From Stictocephala bisonia (taxonomy: Eukaryota > Arthropoda > Insecta > Hemiptera > Membracidae): a stretch of 64,000 nucleotides of DNA. Below are positions 12,537-24,299 of the stretch, in pieces (the first letter of the stretch is position 1; the number at the start of each line of letters is the position of its first letter). Location of the stretch: assembly GCA_035578905.1 (NCBI GenBank), contig JAQJVL010002150.1, forward strand, positions 1-64,000, given 5' to 3'. The position numbers and the translations under genes were made by a program. Under the pieces are notes generated by a model. The model searched no databases. It saw nothing but the letters and a program-made list of their open reading frames with translations, and was not told the origin of the DNA.

Positions 12537-14350
12537 GCTTGACGCCAAGGGGACTTGTCAAGATGTTACTTGACACCAAGGGGACTTGTCAAGATGTTGC
12601 TTCACGCCAAGGGGACTTGTCAAGATGTTGCTTGACACCAAGGGGACTTGTCAAGATGTTGCTTGACGCCAAGGGGACTTGTCAAGATGTTGCTTGACGC
12701 CAAGGGGACTTGTCAAGATGTTGCTTGACGCCAAGGGGACTTGTCAAGGTGTTGCTTGACGCCAAGGGGACTTGTCAAGATGTTGCTTGATGCCAAGGGG
12801 ACTTGTCAAGATATTGCTGGCCGCCAAGGGGACTTGTCAAGATGTTGATTGACGACAAGGGGACTTGTCAAGATGTTGCTTGACGCCAAGGGGACTTGTC
12901 AAGATGTTGCTTGACGCCAAGGGGACTTGTCAAGATGTTGCTTGACGCCAAGGGGACTTGTCAAGGTGTTGCTTGACGCCAAGGTGACTTGTCAAGATGT
13001 TGCTTGATGCCAAGGGGACTTGTCAAGATGTTGCTGGCCGCCAAGGGGACTTGTCAAGATGTTGATTGACGCCAAGGGGACTTGTCAAGATGTTGCTTGA
13101 CGCCAAGGGGACTTGTCAAGTTGTTGCTTGACGCCAAGGGGCTTGTCAAGATGTTATTTGACGCCAAGGAGACTTGTCAAGATGATGCTTGACGCCAAGG
13201 GGACTTGTCAAGATGTTGCTTGACGCCAAGAGAACTTGTAAAGATGTTGCTTAACGCCAAGGGGTCTGTCAAGATGTTGCTTGTCGCCAAGGGGATTGTC
13301 AAGAAGTTGCTTGACGCCAAGGGGATTGTCAAGAAGTTGCTTGACGCCAAGGGAACTTGTCAAGATGATGCTTGCCGCCAAGGGGACTTGTCAAGATGTT
13401 ACTTGATGCCAAGGAGACTTGTCAAGATGATGCTTGACGCCAAGGGGACTTGTCAAGATGTTGCTTGATGCCAAGGAGACTTGTCAAGATGATGCTTGAC
13501 GCCAAGGGGACTTGTCAAGATGTTGCTTGATGCCAAGAGGACTTGTCAAGATGTTGCTTGACGCCAAGGGGACTTGTCAAGATGTTGCTTGACGCCAAGG
13601 GGCTTGTCAAGATGTTACTTGACGCCAAGGAGACTTGTCAAGATGATGCTTGACGCCAAGGGGACTTGTCAAGATGTTGCTTGACGCCAAGAGGACTTGT
13701 AAAGATGTTTCTTAACGCCAAGGGGTCTGTCAAGATGTTGCTTGACGCCAAGGGGATTGTCAAGAAGTTGCTTGACGCCAAGGGGACTTGTCAAGATGTT
13801 GCTTGACGCCAAGGGGACTTGTCACGATGATAGGTGACACCAAGAGGACTTGTCAAGATGTTATTTGACGCCAAGGGGACTTTTCAAGATGTGCTTGATG
13901 CCAAGGGGACTTGTCAAAATGTTGTTTGACGCCAAGAGGACTTGTAAAGATGTTGCTTAACGCCAAGGGGTCTGTCAAGATGTTGCTTGACGCCAAGGGG
14001 ATTGTCAAGAAGTTGTTTGACGCCAAGGGGACTTGTCAAGATGATGCTTGATGCCAAGGGGACTTGTCAAGATATTGCTTGACGCCAAGGGGCTTGTCAA
14101 GATGTTGCTTCACGCCAAGGGGCTTGTCAAGATGTGCTTGACGCCAAGGGGACTTGTCAAGATGTTGCTTGACGCCAAGGGGCTTGTCAAGATGTTGCTT
14201 GACGCCAAGGGGCTTGTCAAGATGTTGATTGATGCTAAGGGGATTTGTCAAGATGTTGCTTGACGCCAAATAGCTTGTCAAGATGTTGCTTGACGCCAAG
14301 GGACTTGTCAAGATGTTGCTTGACGCCAAGGGGCTTGTCAAGATGTTGCT
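12537..14350. repeat. 31-bp minisatellite array (about 58 units)
   Basis: The canonical unit is TTGACGCCAAGGGGACTTGT followed by CAAGATGTTGC, 31 bp. Numerous 30-bp variants lack one base of the GGGGA run. Each unit contains the 6-bp inverted repeat CTTGAC/GTCAAG. Higher-order blocks recur, such as GGGGTCTGTCAAGATG followed by GGGGATTGTCAAGAAG at about 13260, 13730 and 13970. Open frames at 13205-13468, 14036-14398 and 14048-14263 (repeating LVKMLLDAKG) exist only because runs of 30-bp units keep frame; there is no other sign of coding. Confidence 0.95.
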
Positions 14351-14400
14351 TGGCGCCAATATCTTGTTATATCGTCTAAACTCTCCGGTCAAGGCCACTG
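14351..14400 (-). mobile_element. Resumed end of the 5S-like SINE after the array
   Basis: GATGTTGCTTGGCGCCAATA then TCTTGTTATATC continues exactly where the copy at 23.27 kb has GATGTTGCCTGACACCTTTA then TCTTGTGAAC. This shows that the array lies inside the SINE. Confidence 0.6.
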
Positions 14401-15400
14401 GTCAAACTGTGTTCTAAGAATGGATAACAAGAATGGTTCTCAGAATATACTAACTAAAAGTCCTTTAGAATTGTTTCAATTGAATATAAAAACGCTAACA
14501 CCCCTTCTAATAAAACCCTTTTATATCTACTAATTAATGATTTATTTAACCCAATATGAATTAACGATGTATCTAAAATAGTCACTTTTCTCACATTTTT
14601 GAGGTCTTGTATGTTACTTATAATATCATTATAAGTATTTATATTAGTAATGATCATATGAATGATGTTATGCGTCAGTTTTATATTTTTGTTGATTTAA
14701 CTATATTCATTTCTTGCCCCCCTACTTGAATTTCTTCTAGGAACTGAATATGCTCTACTCAATTTACTCTTATATATAAAAATGTATTGTGTGATAGACA
14801 AGTGGAAAAGGATCTATTATTCGTTTTACGATTTAGTTTAGTTTTATAAAATTCGTACTAACATAATGGATTAATGTTTGACACGTTAACTAATTTAAAT
14901 TCTGTGTGTTGTCTGAGTTAGTTATAGTTACCGTAGTTTTAAATCTAACTTAAAAATTTTAAAAGTCGATATCAATAGCTTTTAAATACATTACTACATC
15001 TAAACACACATTACTTTGTGTTTCTAAAACTATTTGATAAAAATAACTACTTTCAGATAGAGTCAAAAGCACTCAACCGGAATCATACATCAAACAACCG
15101 GTAGTAATTTTCTGACATGGGAATATTTTGTAAAGTAAATTGAATATTCCAGAAATATACTTGTATCAAAGCATATCCTAAAATGAACGTGCAGTATTTT
15201 ATTGTATATATTTGTTTAGAAAACATACGCTACAAAACTCACCAAGCGTAGTTCATTTTTATTTTGCGAAATCTAATAATTATAGCCTTACTCAATTAAT
15301 TATGACGTTTTTACTATTTACAAAAAAAGTTACAAACGCGTAATTTGTTCTCGTATTTATGTTTATATAGTCTAATACCACTGTTTATCTAAGACTATAA
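14401..15400. other. AT-rich intergenic sequence, nothing recognised
   Basis: No gene, repeat unit or RNA was recognised. The open frame 14454-14657 has no domain features. Confidence 0.4.
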
Positions 15401-15404
15401 TATC

Positions 15405-15520
15405 TAAGAATCACCACTGTGCGTGTAAGGTGGGCAGGCTGGTCATCGCCACGATACGTGTAGAGTGGGTGGGTGGAGTCATTACCATTGTACGATAATG
15501 GGTGTGTGGAAGGGTTATTT
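15405..15520 (+). repeat. Short tract of the 36-bp GT-rich repeat family
   Basis: Degenerate units: CACCACTGTGCGTGTAAGGT, CGCCACGATACGTGTAGAGT, GGGTGGGTGGAGTCATTACC. Same motif order as at 7805-7925. Confidence 0.7.
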
Positions 15521-16165
15521 TTCTGTGTACTATTTTTTCTGAGAGCAATAAAAAATATTATTACTAATATTGTTATTATTAGCACTCTGCATGCTCAAGT
15601 AGCTTATATAAAGAACTAATTATCTGTTAGATGATCAGCTTAAGTAACACTTGAACTATTGACAGTACAATTGAGTCAATGTTTCTACTGAGTATTATTC
15701 CAAATGTAGTTGACACTCCATCTTTGGATAGGTAAAGCATTATTAAATTAAGTATTACTCAGTACAACAATTTATCTATATGTGATTTCAGGGTGGTTTC
15801 TACGTAGTAATTTTTTTAAACTATGGATTTTATAGATAAAAAATATTTAAAAAAATTATTGGTGTCAAATAAATGCCTATGAAATAACGATACAATGACG
15901 TAAACTGTGGGTATATGTCGATCGATTTAATGCATTTGTTGATATCAAATAATAATATATTTTTTTTATTTACTATCTAGACGGTCAAACATATTATCAT
16001 CATGATAATCGTGCTAAAAATACCACAAAGACATAATCATACACAATTTTTTAAATTATATTTCAATTAAAATGAATACGATGAATTGATTTTGTAACAA
16101 TGTTTTGTTACATTAATGATAGAAAAATTAAAACATTAGAAAAAATACTTGGAATAGAAAAGTAG
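15521..16165. other. AT-rich intergenic sequence, nothing recognised
   Basis: Only AT-rich simple sequence was seen. Confidence 0.4.
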
Positions 16166-16170
16166 CTAGG

Positions 16171-16400
16171 GAGAGCCAGTGGCCGAGCGGTCTGAGGCGT
16201 CAGGATTTTGAGCTTGTGTTGGAGATAGCGCTGGTTTAAATCCGGCCTAGACTGCAAGATTTATCAGTAATATTCAACTTCTCATGTACTGATTCGCCCC
16301 CTTACTCTGTCTGAATAAGTTCCTCCCACAGATCAATAGTATATGAGGAATGGGCAGAGTAAGGTAAAGAAGGAAGTTGGCCTCTCTTTAAAAAAAGTAG
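16171..16400 (+). mobile_element. tRNA-derived SINE (Ser/Leu-like head), full-length-looking copy
   Basis: The head reads GAGAGCCAGTGGCCGAGCGG TCTGAGGCG, an A box of class II tRNA type, followed about 45 bp later by the B box GGTTTAAATCC. The body has CCCCCTTACTCTGTCTGAAT, CACAGATCAATAGTATATG and GCAGAGTAAGGTAAAGAAGG, and ends in an A-rich tail (TTTAAAAAAAGTAG). Related copies are at 35945-36130 (5'-truncated) and 58265-58462 (minus). Confidence 0.85.
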
Positions 16401-16639
16401 ATTTTTCCCATTACTTACAAAATAACTAATATTTGTTTCACGTGATATTTTCCTGTCGAGTTTGATCGACATGTTTTTGCAAATTCTAGGTTCTGGTGAC
16501 GTTCAACTGTAATTGAACTTTCTATTACAGTGTACAAACAATTGTCCATGCTTGTTGAAAGAATTATGCAATGTTAAAAACATAAAATAATTTAAACTAC
16601 AGTAATCAAAGCTCCAGATATAACATAACATAGGCCTAT

Positions 16640-17050
16640 AAGCAATCGGAGGATATTATTTTGGACTGACCTTTAACAAAGAAAAAAACGTTAGTATACA
16701 AACCATGATTCTTATACATCAGCTACTTTAGTCCAGCCTCATTTATACAACAATAACATATAAATAAATAAATATATATATATATATAAAATTACCATCA
16801 AAAAGCAATAAAAAAATAATATATCAATACATCCAACGATAACAATAAAAAAAAAATACAACAAGCAATAACAACAAATATATATCAAGACAGTATTAAC
16901 AGTACTGATTAATACTGACAGTATTATTAATAATATATGTCGAGGCTAATAACAATAATATATGATATAGATATATTAGAGTATACATTCAAATGGGAAA
17001 CTAACTATAAACTCTTCTTTAAGGCCTATTAGTGGACAACATTATTGTAG
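16640..17050. other. Simple AT-rich sequence with (TA)n and CAATAA-like tracts
   Basis: Contains TATATATATATATATA at about 16772-16787 and repeated CAATAACAA-type sequence. It may be the degraded 3' end of the LINE to the right. No gene seen. Confidence 0.4.
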
Positions 17051-17119
17051 ATTTCTTCTTAACTTTGTGGGAAGAAACTATGAAAAAGTCGACCTCAGGA
17101 CAAAGTTGCCAAGACAGAG

Positions 17120-18740
17120 AAACCGAGGCAGTGGACTACCTCTTGATCACAGGCAGTAGCTTAGAAACGACGACTGAAGATATCGGTTGATCTTGCCAAG
17201 CAGCTCAGGGCAAGAAAGGCGGCCAGTAATGATCTTGTGCCAGGTTGCAATATCGGAAACGTCTTTTCTAAGTTTCAGTGGATGCAGACAAAGTACGTCG
17301 ACTAGGAACTCCAAGGTAATTTTTCGGTACTGCCAACCCAGCCTGACACCAATTAGCCTCAGGGATCTTCTTCGTGTGGCCTCTAGACGATCCAAATGGC
17401 ATGCAGTATAAGGAGACCAGATTGCAGAAACTTACTCTAATCCCTGCCTAACAAGAGAGCAATAAAGGACCTTTAAAGTGCCTGGATTGTCGATTCCCTT
17501 AGTTCACCGTGTGATGAATACAATTAATCTATTAGCAGACATTGCTATTGTATAAATGTGGCCTCCAAAGCTCATCATGTGGTCGAAAGTAACTCCAAAG
17601 TCTCTGACAGACGTAGTTCTAGAAAATGGCTCGCCGTCCAAAAAGTAATCAAAAGTGAGCAAGAGCGATAGAAAGTTAGATGTTGCATTTGCTAGGATTT
17701 ATCTGCATATTTTTTTCAGCAACCAAGTCTCCACCCTCTTCAGACTCATTTGTAGTTGAACAAAGTCCATTGTAGAGCTGACCATTTTAAGAAGCTTCAA
17801 ATCATCCCTCAATAGGTTAAGAGGTTATTAATATATAAGTTAAACAGTGGAGGTCCGAGGTGAGACCCCTGGGGAATATCAAATAATTGGACGAGAGCGC
17901 TTGACAAGACGGATCAAATCCTTACGGCAAGCCTACGATTAGTAAGGTAGTCCTGAAACCAAAAGAGCAGAGGTCCAATAATTCCATATCCCTTCAATTT
18001 TGAGACTAGTAACTGGTGAACTACCTTTTGAATGCCTTGGCAAAGTCGACATACACTTCGTATAGCTGCTGATTTTCTCTGAAAGCAGACACGACTCGCT
18101 CCTCCATTACCAAAAGATTTGTCAGAGTTAACCTATCGTGTACAAAGCCGTGCTGGTGGCTACTTATAATGGTATTAAAGAAAGGTTTGGGTTTATCCAG
18201 AACAAAAATTTCAATGACCTTAGCGAGGGCAGATAGAATTGTTACTGGGCGGTAGTTTTTCACATCACTGAAATTGCCGGATTTTGGCAAGGGGATGATA
18301 TACCCGTACTTAAACACTTGAGGAAAAACACCTGATGTCAGAGATTCACTGAAAAGATGTTGCAATGTCTTAGGTAGAGGACCGCCACAAAACCTCAATA
18401 AAGAAGATGGTATGTTATCCGGGCCAGCTCCCTTGGAAATATCAAGCTTAAGTAATTGCAATCTAACGTCCTCCATTGTGATGCAAAGAGTGCCAGTAGA
18501 ATCATTGGTATTGTAGTAAAAAACTGGAATGTTAGAAGAGGGTTTAGAAAAAACAGATCCAAAGTGATGAGCAAAAAATGTGCACTTCTCTTTCTCCTCC
18601 TCTGTGTAATTTCCATTGAGATGCATTCTATGTGGCATCTCAATAGTCATCTTCTTAGATTTAACAAAACTCCAAAATATACGAGGATTAGATGGGATGC
18701 TCTCTTGAACATGGGAAATGTAATTATTTGAATGAAGAAG
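17120..18740 (-). pseudogene. Decayed LINE ORF2: reverse transcriptase domain through C-terminus
   Basis: Minus strand. The open part 18021-18650 carries the RT entry motifs KGAGPDNIPSSLLR, PLPKSGNFSDVKNYRPVTIL, QHGFVHDRLTLTNLL and YVDFAKAFKR. Translation continues across frameshifts and stops: LVSKLKGYGIIGPLLFWFQD, then IPQGSHLGPPLFNLYINNL, then RDDLKLLKM where the YADD/FADD box should be, then IWSPY and LDRLEATRRRSLRLIG near 17147-17395. The order and motifs are those of a jockey/CR1-like LINE. The catalytic box reads LRDD rather than F/YADD and several frames are broken, so it is inactive. The endonuclease region is missing. Confidence 0.85.
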
Positions 18741-18917
18741 GTTAAATATAGCATAGTAATATAAAGATTGAATTAAATATCTAGTAAAATTGGGAGGATG
18801 CGTATTGTAATAAGTATTAATATAACAATAATTATTACTATTATTAGATAGGATATTATTACGTTAGAATGTCATTTAACGTAGGTCGTAAATAAAATGA
18901 GTAAATTTTGAGCTTGT

Positions 18918-20035
18918 TCAACAGCTTTGAGTTTGTTCAAGTGCTCTTCTAATCTGTTGTAATTCTTTCTCTAATTGAAGTTTATCCTCTGAGAATTTTC
19001 TGTTCTCAGAGTTAGCCTTCTCTAGCCTTTCATGCATTTTTGATAATTCTGTAGACATCCGCTCAAATTCTATCCTTGTCACCTCACTATTATCCTGATA
19101 TTTTCCTAAATGTTGTTGGGATTTCTCCAATTCTCTATTTAATCTGTTGTTCTCAATTTCTAGCCTCTCTTGAGATTCCTGTAGTTTTTATAATCTATGA
19201 CGTAATCTTTCTACTTCTGCATCACCTGACGAACTTCTACCACTATAATCTGCTATAAGCCTCTCATTTTCAATCTGTAAAGTTTCTACCTCACGAGAAA
19301 GTTTACTAATTTCCATTTCTGCTTTCTCACGAGCTTGTTGAGTTTTTTCTAATCTGTCTCTTAACCTTTCCATTTCCATCTCTGATCCACCTCTACCTGT
19401 CACTTCAGACCTTAACCTATCATTTTCCATTTGAAGTTTTTCTTGCCTATCCCTAACCTTTTCACACTCAATATGCAAGCGCTCTACCTCTAAATGATGT
19501 TTTTCCTGAGCCTCAATATATTTGCTTATTTCACTACGACTGATATCAAGTTCTAACTGTAACTCATGGAGCCGGCTCTCATATTTTTCATTTGTTTGAG
19601 CCAACTTTTCACTCCTTTCCTGTTCGTGCTGATATTTACCTCTCAAGAGGTCTGCAGCATCTCGTAGTCGTTCCAACTCCTCTTTATTTCGCTCTTGAGA
19701 ATCCTGGAACTTCCCAGCTCTGGCTGCATGTCTCTCTGCTTCTTCTCGTAGGGCTTCTGCTTCTGAACGATACCTTTCTAGTTCTAATTGAGCTTTCCTC
19801 AGATCTGCCTGCATTTTATCTTGTTTATCATACACTTTTTCCAATTCTATTGAGAGTCTGGCTGTCTCCTCCTGCCCTTTTTCCTGAGCAGCCTGAGCTT
19901 TGCTGTACATTGAATGAACTCTCTCTAACTCAAAACTTTGACAATCTGCATCTGCCTGCAGTTTGTCTCTTTCTGCCTGCAATCTTCTCATTTCAATTTG
20001 TGTTTTGTCATAGCGTTCATAGCAATGGATAGGTG
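18918..20035 (-). pseudogene. Coiled-coil exon, Bruchpilot/ELKS-like, with in-frame stop
   Basis: Minus strand. The right end has a splice-acceptor-like TTTTGATATTCAG at 20036-20048, then an uninterrupted heptad-rich frame: RRLQAERDKLQADADCQ, SFELERVHSMYSKAQAAQEK, LSIELEKVYDKQDKMQADL and more. It is rich in E, K, R, Q and L and has almost no prolines or hydrophobic core, so it is a long parallel coiled coil. By resemblance it is the C-terminal coil of insect active-zone scaffold Bruchpilot (ERC/CAST family), recalled from family knowledge and not confirmed. The frame is cut by TAA at 19188-19190, after which about 88 codons of the same coil continue in the same frame (KLQESQERLEIENNRLNREL) to TGA at 18918. 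Near the end a one-base shift gives an equally coil-like reading (EEHLNKLKAVEQAQNL), suggesting a frameshift. It could be a decayed duplicate exon, or a real exon carrying an allelic or assembly error. Confidence 0.55.
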
Positions 20036-20084
20036 CTGAATATCAAAACAACAATACATAAATACAAGTTAAAACTTAAAGTTC

Positions 20085-20176
20085 GTCTTATTTTACCAGG
20101 CGAAGTTAGGGCTAAGAAGCTCTCTATAACACTTAACCTGGGGACCAACGGCTTTACGTGACTTCCGAACTACAGG
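20085..20176 (-). mobile_element. 5S-like SINE, truncated 3' fragment
   Basis: CTTATTTTACCAGGCGAAGT, AGGGCTAAGAAGCTCTC, AACACTTAACCTGGGGACCA and GACTTCCGAACTAC match the left part of the copy at 23093-23310. The 5S-like head is missing. Confidence 0.75.
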
Positions 20177-20179
20177 AAT

Positions 20180-23085
20180 AAATAAAAGAAAAAGGAATAT
20201 ACTCTTGTTTAAATTTTATATTTAATGCAGTATGTCAAAATAAATTTAAGTAACTCTCCTAAACAAAAACGATTTTTTTTGTTAAACATTATTGGAGTTA
20301 AATGTTAGAGAGAACTTTTCAGTGCTATATTTACCACTTAAACATAGGATTTAAAAAAAATTTATTTCATAAAATGTTATCTTAATAATAATTCACGTAA
20401 CTTTTATTATAAAACTACTTTTACTATATATGCAATTTGAAAACTATTTGTAAACTTGGAAGAAAAGAGTAAAAAGAGAAGAAACTTTCCTTTAAAGTTT
20501 CACTAATTGTCCTGTGGTTATTTCACGAATAACTTCGTTTAGAATATATTCAATATGCGGACAGTTTATTTTCACATTGCTCCAATACTTATTATCTTTA
20601 CGTATTTGAATATCACTATTATGAAACCACTTTTCATTCACTTTATTTGCTTATTATCTTTTTACTCTTTTAATTCTTGTATATTAATTACATCATTAAC
20701 ATATATACTATGAATCAATGAGTTATTTGCCTCGTATTTTTCCTGCAGGTGGCTATACATATTGCCATATATAACCATAGTTATTGTTTATGCAAGGCAC
20801 ATGAAATACCATGCAGCCCCATTGTGTTTTATTGTCAGATTAAAAATACAGTTCATACAATTTTGTTTCATCACTATTATGATAAAAGTTTGTTTGTAAA
20901 TATAAGAATTAAAATTTCGTAAATAATATCAATAAAAATTTTCTGGCAGGTAAGGTTAATATATATAAGTGTTAGAATTTTTTATAGTTTGTAAGAATAA
21001 TATATTTAAGTACTAATAATATAGATATTCCAAAATTAGGCTTGGAATGTCTTACAAAATATGCATGAACAAGTTGTTTTATCCCTTAATTACATGTTTA
21101 GAGCCTAATTTTCTCTTTAAAACACATAAATTATAAATATATATGAAATCAAACTATGTAATGCATGAAATTTTAACATGATGATAATTCTTTTTTAATT
21201 TATAACATTAATATCGCAGACATTTTGTCTACGTTTAAAGTGCCAAGAAAAATGTTTCCCGAAAAAACTAAAAATAAAAAATGGAAAAGTATAACTTCCA
21301 CCTCCCCTCCATTAAAAATATAATCAGTGATCTAACTATTATATACCGGTGTTTTAAAGTGTGTATTTAAATATAAATTTAAGTTATCTTAATTTTGTGT
21401 TTATTAATATTTAGACTATTAATATGAAATAACAAACGCTAGACGTCTAATCTCATGTCTAAGATTGTACATTTATAACGTGTATTTTATAAAAAAACTG
21501 AGAGTAAGAAAAACGAAGTTACTTTTGAAATGTTAAATATAAATCACAACTATTTCAAAGGAAGTACAGCAAACAAAGTACTTATGGGTGAACTTAACAC
21601 TGGTGCGCTGGACCTACCAACTTAGCAAAGGAAAGTTATAATCCTATTTATACTCTTTCAAAAGAATTTGTATTGAGATCTGTTTCCTGAGTTAAAGAGG
21701 ATTTAGAAAGTTTATTTTATAGGTTTATATTGAGAAAGAGCAAAGTTAACCTCTATTATTGTCAGATCAAAATCCACCTTTTGGAATATTTATAAATATT
21801 GATTTACTAAATTTAACTATCCAGTTGAAAGCGCCTGTACTTACTAAAAGGCAATGTGCTTGCTTTACTGTGATCTGTTAGTCTATTTAATCAGTGAAGG
21901 AATATTTGACAGTGAAGAATGTCGTTCAGAATGGTAAGTGAAGCTAAATATTTAGTATGTTTTAGTTTTAAGCAAAATTAAGCAACACACATTACTTTTC
22001 TCTCCGTTTAAGGTAATGCGTTTCAGGATGTTCATTTGTTAGGTTAGCTTTGCAAATTTAAATTATATGGTTTGTAACACCATTATCATTTTTATTTTAG
22101 ATTTATAGCTTGAGATAGGAACTTTTCAAAGGACAACTACATTTTCATAATCCTTTAGATGGCGGAAGAATTTAACAATAACACAATAAATTGATATGCC
22201 ATTTTAAATACTGTGTAATTTTTGGAATAATATTTACAAAAATAATTGTATTTTTTTTGGTTGTATGAATTTGGTTTACTAGTGAGTAAAATTTAAGGGT
22301 TACTACGAAATTGAAAAATAAATTATAAATACAAAAATTCGTTAAACAATTACGAACGGTCTTTGAACAGGAATCTTTTCTGCCTTTTTATGCTGACATA
22401 TCGTTTTATTACAGCATTTGGTGGCTATAAACGGATCGTTTTGGTCTCAAGCTCCCTGATTGTTTGTTAAGCCAGAGGTCCATGGGTAGGACCAATTCAT
22501 AGTCTACGTAAATATTATTCTCTAGGAGAGACGCGTCTTTTTTCCAGTTTCTCTAAGTTCTTCAATTTTGCGTTACTGACCGTATTCTTCCACTGATTGT
22601 AAGCGTTTGACCGATTTATTATTGGAACTCATGTTCATTTTCTTGTAACTGTCTTCTGAACATCTTCTGAAGTCCAAATTGTACTTCAACGTGATATTCA
22701 TTTAAATATTCCATGTTTTAGATTTACTTATAAACCACATCTGCCATTGTTTACATTTCTAACTTATGTGTTTAAATTGTATTTGTGAATTTCCTTTCTT
22801 AATAGTAACTTTATAAATTTGTCCATAGAAAATACGCATTTTGAGAACATGTAAATTTTTTTTTTTTTTGACTTCAAAATTTTAAATAAAACAATATTTT
22901 AAAACCCAGAGACGGAATATTAAAGATAGTTATTTTTAAAGTGTGAACTTTGGGGATATAATAGTAAAATTCCACTAAAATTTGTTGGTTAGAAAATTAA
23001 AAAAGTTCTGCTCTGGCTGAAATTTTAAGAGAGTTCATTTAATTGACTTATGAGTAAACTCTATGCTAAAAAAACAATAAAATAA
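20180..23085. other. AT-rich intergenic sequence, nothing recognised
   Basis: About 2.9 kb of AT-rich sequence with no ORF of note. A poly(T) run lies at about 22856-22869. A GC-richer patch lies at 22440-22530 (GCCAGAGGTCCATGGGTAGG). No exon or repeat could be supported. Confidence 0.4.
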
Positions 23086-23092
23086 AGGAGGT

Positions 23093-23310
23093 CATATTTT
23101 AACAGGTGAAGTTAGGGCTAAAAAGCTCTCTCTAACACTTAACCTGGGGACCAACGGCTTAAGGGTGACTTCCGAATAACCACCAGTAACCGGACAGGCG
23201 GGCTGCGTGCAAGGACGGGATTGCTCAGACGGTCACCCATCCAAGGCACAGCCACGCTCGATGTTGCCTGACACCTTTATCTTGTGAACAAGGCAATGAA
23301 CTACACTATT
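23093..23310 (-). mobile_element. 5S-rRNA-derived (SINE3-like) SINE, best copy
   Basis: On the plus strand it reads from the 3' tail (TTTTAACAGGTGAAGTTAGG, CTAACACTTAACCTGGGGAC) through ACAGGCGGGCTGCGTGCAAG to GGTCACCCATCCAAG and CCACGCTCGATGTTGCCTGA. The reverse complement of the last part, CGAGCGTGG...CTTGGATGGGTGACC, resembles the internal control region of 5S rRNA genes (CGTGGTTAGTACTTGGATGG plus GACC). A 5S-like head with an unrelated body and LINE-like tail is the SINE3 arrangement. Other copies are at 12210-14400 (split by the array) and 20085-20176. Confidence 0.7.
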
Positions 23311-24295
23311 GGTTAGTACTAGTTTAAAATTAGTTACTAAATTAAATCTAGTCGGTTATTTATTTAAAGAACACTTACGATAAACGTCTGGTGGTTGTCA
23401 AAGCAAGACATTTATTACATCACCAGTCAGCTGATATCCACTCCCAGACATTAATCTGACCAGCTGTCTACTGCATGTCCCAGTTTCCCGGCTCTTCTTA
23501 AACGTGCTATGCTGTCCCAATATTTAATTGGCGTCAGTTTGTCTAATATTCACCAAACACTTACTTTTCAACAAGTTTTAGACTATTTTTAACTTCACTA
23601 TATTTGTCATCATTTTACAACATTTAATAATGTTTTAGTATGAAGTAAATATTTGAAGTATTTTAAAATATTTTTATCAACGAGAGATGCAATATAGAAA
23701 TAGTTTTAAAAATATATAATATCACGATGGATTAGATTATTATTTCGTAAACAGAGAAATGGTTTTAGTTGATGTTCTTGTATCGTGTAGTGTCACACAG
23801 TACTTATCCAATCCAAATACACAACCATCACTTTGTGGGGCTGGGATAACATTGACATAACATGCCATGTAATTTCAATGCTTCTACATGACACAGGAAT
23901 GTATCGATCACCTATGTACGAGTAACTTTCATCTCACTCAACCAAAAACTAGCGTAGAATTACAATTTCGAAATAGTTATATTTAAAATAAAAAAAAAGT
24001 CATTCCAAAAAACTTATAATTTAATTAAAAATGTACAGTTAAGGAATGTATGTATTCAGTACATAATAATGGGGATGTATATTTGGGGAAATACTCTGTC
24101 TCAGTCAGCATCACTATATACTTTATATGAATGTCACCGATGGAAGTTATTGATAAATGGTTTCCATGTAAATTAATCCCTCATAGAAAATACCATTAGA
24201 TTTGTTTTTGTAGTTTTAGAAAACAGTGTTTTGTGTTACAATTTCCTTAACTAAAAGTAGAACTCATATTAACTACATTTTTTCTTTTTTATACT
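23311..24295. other. Unassigned sequence between a SINE and the piggyBac element
   Basis: A GC-richer patch at 23370-23540 (GTCTGGTGGTTGTCAAAGCA, CCACTCCCAGACATTAATCT) has no recognised similarity. The rest is AT-rich. Confidence 0.35.
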
Positions 24296-24299
24296 TTAA

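Noticed and set aside
12537..14350. CRISPR-like or protein-coding array
   Set aside because: Units are contiguous with no unique spacers, and the host is a eukaryote. Open frames follow only from 30-bp variants.
16176..16260. Genuine tRNA-Ser/Leu gene
   Set aside because: The A and B boxes are present, but the acceptor stem does not pair and the body and tail recur in other copies, so it is a SINE.
19592..20032. 146-codon plus-strand frame
   Set aside because: Antisense shadow of the minus-strand coiled-coil exon.
21909..21930. Possible tiny first exon ATGTCGTTCAGAATG/GTAAGT
   Set aside because: No TATA, no following exon in phase and no homology; an isolated ATG plus donor occurs by chance.
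23240..23290. Genuine 5S rRNA gene
   Set aside because: Only the internal control region resembles 5S; the rest of the 120-nt gene is absent.
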